Source: a bacterium
GTDB taxonomy: Bacteria > UBP18 > UBA7526
Assembly (NCBI GenBank): GCA_030616365.1
Contig: JAUWXM010000005.1
Coordinates: 1 to 25,446, forward strand
Direction: 5' to 3'
Length of the DNA: 25,446 bases
Below the pieces are notes generated by a model. That model saw only the letters and a program-made list of their open reading frames with translations. It was not told the origin of the DNA and ran no database searches. The position numbers and the translations under genes are program-made. Position 1 is the first letter of the stretch, and every line of letters begins with the position of its first letter. Shown piece after piece: positions 23,392 to 25,446 of the stretch.

Positions 23392-24441
23392 TTAAGTTTT
23401 TATTCTTAACTTTTCTCTTATGAGTGCTGCTCTTTTTACGTCCCTCTCTGGAGCGCTTAACTTCTTGCCTGCTATCTCTTGGAGATGAGCAGGTCGGGTG
23501 AGAATCAGTAGTTCATTCAAAGTAGAGATATCTATATCTTTAGCCAGATCGATATTCGCTCCCAAGCGCAATTTGGAGAGGAGGATCAGGGTCTCAGCAG
23601 AACTGATGGTATAGGCGCTGCAGAGCGTTCCATAGGCCCGGGAGATACTATCTTTTATCTCTTCTTTTAATTGGGTCAGGAGCCTTTTCCGTGCTCTTTT
23701 TTCATACTCCATAATCTCCCGGGCAGCCTTCTCCACGTGCTCCACGATCTCCTCCTCACTCTCACCCAGGCTTATCTCATTTGAAATCTGAAATAGATCC
23801 CCCTGAGCCTGGGTTCCCTCTCCATAGATGCCCCTCACCGCCATATTCGCCCGAGAGACGGCATCCAGGACCTTGTTTATCTGTCTTGATATGACCAAGG
23901 CCGGGAGATGAATCATAACTGAGGCCCTCAGGCCTGTTCCGGTATTTGTGGGACAGGCGGTTAAGTATCCATATTTCTCAGAATAGGCATAATTCAATCC
24001 CTTCTCCAGTTCATTATCTATCTTGCTTGCCAATCTCCAGGCCTCAATGAGGTTTAGTCCCGACTCTGTCACCTGAATCCTTAAGTGGTCCTCCTCATTC
24101 ACCATGATGGAGATGATCTCTTTATCTCCGATGATGACCGCCCTCTCCTTTCCTTTGTCTTGAGCATGCTCCCTGGAGATTAGATGACGCTCCATCAAGA
24201 ACTGGCGATCGATGTCATCCAGTTCTTTGAGATCGATTATAAGGGCATTCTTTAAGTAGCTATTACCTTTAGTTACATTTGAAACCTTTTCTACAACTTT
24301 GGCGAGGTCCTCCTTTTTTGCCCAATGAGTAAAGGAGAAGTCAGTTAAGTTCCTAGCCAGCCTCACACGACTTGAGATGACGATCTCCTTTGACTTCTCA
24401 AGCCACTGGCTCACCTTAGAAGCCATCTCCTTGAATCTCAT
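23392..24441 (-). CDS. mcsB: Protein-arginine kinase McsB
   Basis: A 349-residue phosphagen-kinase-fold enzyme that phosphorylates protein arginines and so marks them for ClpCP. Motifs are VISSRVRLARNL (ATP-binding arginines), MVNEEDHLRIQ (acidic catalytic loop), TACPTNTGTGLRAS (active-site Cys) and GEGTQAQGDLFQISN. Near the C-terminus RDVKRA matches the RDxxRA phospho-arginine allosteric site known from Bacillus/Geobacillus McsB. The start overlaps the mcsA stop as ATGA. In Firmicutes the operon is ctsR-mcsA-mcsB-clpC; here ctsR is not seen. Functional assignment is firm; the physiological targets are unknown. Confidence 0.95.
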   Translation of the reverse strand: MRFKEMASKVSQWLEKSKEIVISSRVRLARNLTDFSFTHWAKKEDLAKVVEKVSNVTKGNSYLKNALIIDLKELDDIDRQFLMERHLISREHAQDKGKERAVIIGDKEIISIMVNEEDHLRIQVTESGLNLIEAWRLASKIDNELEKGLNYAYSEKYGYLTACPTNTGTGLRASVMIHLPALVISRQINKVLDAVSRANMAVRGIYGEGTQAQGDLFQISNEISLGESEEEIVEHVEKAAREIMEYEKRARKRLLTQLKEEIKDSISRAYGTLCSAYTISSAETLILLSKLRLGANIDLAKDIDISTLNELLILTRPAHLQEIAGKKLSAPERDVKRAALIREKLRIKT

Positions 24442-25001
24442 CCTCCACCCCGCTTCTTCTGTTTTGCCTCTGTGGCCCTTATTTCATCTCTCAAGTGGGC
24501 TGCTTCCTCATACTCTTCTTTCTTAACTGCTTCCTGAAGCTTTTTCTTCATCTCTTTGATCTCGTCCTTAGGGATCTTCACTTTGACTGGAACCTTGGAG
24601 GGAACTTTTCCCTTATGAATGATGCTTCCGTGTATCCTTCTGAGCATGGGCTCCAACTGTTCCTTGAATGTCTCGTAGCACTGACTACATCCCAGCTGGA
24701 ATGTTTTCTTAAAATCGCTATAAGAAAGACCGCATCTGGGACATTTGATTTCCTCTATTTCCGGGGGCTTGATCTTCTCTTTAAAGGGGGCAAAGAACTC
24801 GGTATGAAAGGAAGGAAAGTCAGAGAATATCTTAGAAAAGAGATCGGGAAAAGAGGGAAAGAAGGATTCCATCTCCTTCTTTCCCTCACCAGTGGCCTCC
24901 TCAGCACATTTATCACAAAGGTGCATGACCGTGAACTCACCACCCACGATCTTTATTACTGGTACTGTGGCCTCTTCCTTACCACATCTCTCACACAGCA
25001 T
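24438..25001 (-). CDS. mcsA: McsA, zinc-finger/UVR activator of McsB
   Basis: A 187-residue protein with two zinc-binding modules: CERC with CDKC (about residues 3-35), and CPRC with CSQC (about 89-112). A Phe/Pro-rich spacer (SFFPSFPDLFSKIF) separates them. A C-terminal UVR domain (QEAVKKEEYEEAAHLRDEIR) resembles the middle domain of ClpC. McsA binds and activates McsB and is its adaptor. A strong GAGGAGG lies just upstream of the ATG. It is the first gene of the mcsA-mcsB-clpC set. A CpG-rich repeat element takes up the entire region between it and ilvE, so any promoter would have to lie in or beside that element. Confidence 0.93.
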   Translation of the reverse strand: MLCERCGKEEATVPVIKIVGGEFTVMHLCDKCAEEATGEGKKEMESFFPSFPDLFSKIFSDFPSFHTEFFAPFKEKIKPPEIEEIKCPRCGLSYSDFKKTFQLGCSQCYETFKEQLEPMLRRIHGSIIHKGKVPSKVPVKVKIPKDEIKEMKKKLQEAVKKEEYEEAAHLRDEIRATEAKQKKRGGG

Positions 25002-25020
25002 CTTTCCTCCTCACTCCACT

Positions 25021-25136
25021 TCTCGTCATACGTTGTTCGGTTGCGCGACTCGTTACGTCTTACGTAATACGGTTACGTCTTGTTACGAACGACGATAGAC
25101 GCTGGCCGAAACGAGCCTCGTAACCGTAACCGATTA
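25021..25136. repeat. CpG-rich interspersed element, copy B (core orientation 2)
   Basis: Same ends as the element at 11249-11364 (TCTCGTCATACGTTG at the left, AACCGATTA at the right) and the same length of 116 nt. The 67-bp core (25049-25115) between CTCGT and ACGAG is in the opposite orientation. It lies between ilvE and mcsA and covers the whole gap. Confidence 0.85.
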
Positions 25137-25140
25137 CCGA

Positions 25141-25446
25141 TCACTTATAGATGGGTGTTCCCTCTCTCTGAGTGAGTTTCTTGAACCCTTCTCTCAGTTT
25201 AAGAGTAATCTCTCCTGGCTTTCCATCCCCGATATTCTTGTCATCTACCTTGACTACTGAGATGACCTCTGCTGCTGTTCCGGTCAGAAAGCACTCATCC
25301 GCCTCATACAATTCCTTAACGGTGAAGGGCAACTCATGTGCCTTAATTCCCAAAGTTTCTGCTATCTCTAAGACCGCATCCCTGGTGATTCCTCTTAAGG
25401 CCCCCATCTCTGTGGGGGGAGTAATCACCTCTTTATTTCTAACAAT
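25141..25446 (-). CDS. ilvE: Branched-chain amino acid aminotransferase, C-terminal part
   Basis: The last 101 residues of a fold-type IV PLP aminotransferase; the start and the PLP lysine lie beyond the right edge. The segment VITPPTEMGALRGITRDAV is the phosphate-binding and substrate loop typical of IlvE. ECFLTGTAAEVISVVKVD and IGDGKPGEITLKL complete the family pattern. It interconverts Val, Leu and Ile with their 2-oxo acids. The gene is on the same strand as mcsA but separated by a 139-nt repeat-filled gap. Its link to the envelope genes is probably positional only. Confidence 0.93.
   Translation of the reverse strand: MVRNKEVITPPTEMGALRGITRDAVLEIAETLGIKAHELPFTVKELYEADECFLTGTAAEVISVVKVDDKNIGDGKPGEITLKLREGFKKLTQREGTPIYK

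Overview
The window is one continuous block of minus-strand genes from a Gram-negative bacterium. Transcription runs from high to low coordinates and carries nearly the whole lipid A / inner-core pathway plus outer-membrane assembly genes. No rRNA, tRNA, phage, transposase or CRISPR array was seen. The combination of McsA-McsB-ClpC, BamA, OmpH/Skp, an LpxC-FabZ fusion, LpxI rather than LpxH, and a DUF374 acyltransferase suggests an uncultured candidate-phylum lineage (Omnitrophota- or Aerophobota-like). It does not look like a proteobacterium or a firmicute. This placement is inferred from gene content only.

In transcription order (right to left): the C-terminal part of ilvE (25446-25141); mcsA-mcsB-clpC, the arginine-phosphorylation protein quality-control module without a visible ctsR (25001-20703); bamA and ompH (20694-17879); lpxD, lpxC-fabZ, lpxA and lpxI (17865-13629); a Gfo/Idh/MocA oxidoreductase fused to lpxB (13457-11379); msbA (11210-9321); a DUF374/LpxJ-like acyltransferase (9303-8659); waaA (8577-7255); four tandem LpxL/HtrB-family acyltransferase paralogues (7148-3279); lpxK (3238-2141); a waaF-like heptosyltransferase (2100-1084); a WaaE-like family 2 glycosyltransferase (992-258); and the start of a polysaccharide deacetylase (261-1). 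Several junctions overlap as ATGA (mcsA/mcsB, lpxD/lpxC, GT2/deacetylase), which fits long co-transcribed units.

Together the genes make acylated UDP-GlcNAc (LpxA, LpxC, LpxD), hydrolyse it (LpxI), join it to a disaccharide (LpxB), phosphorylate it (LpxK), add Kdo (WaaA), add late acyl chains (four LpxL-like proteins and one DUF374 protein), flip the product (MsbA) and extend the core (WaaF-like and GT2). BamA and Skp serve outer-membrane protein insertion.

Three things stand out. First, all four LpxL-family proteins lack the acidic residue of the HX4(D/E) catalytic motif. Second, the oxidoreductase-LpxB fusion keeps a well-placed internal Shine-Dalgarno and ATG exactly at the LpxB start. 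Third, most gene junctions, and also the coding parts of lpxK and waaA, hold short tandem arrays of 7, 8, 9 or 10 nt units. These are often arranged as two reverse-complementary arms. Two further elements are a pair of repeats with identical ends but an inverted 67 bp core, and a double mini-hairpin present twice with compensatory stem changes. No gene-free stretch exceeds about 175 bases, and the larger ones are almost entirely made of these repeats.
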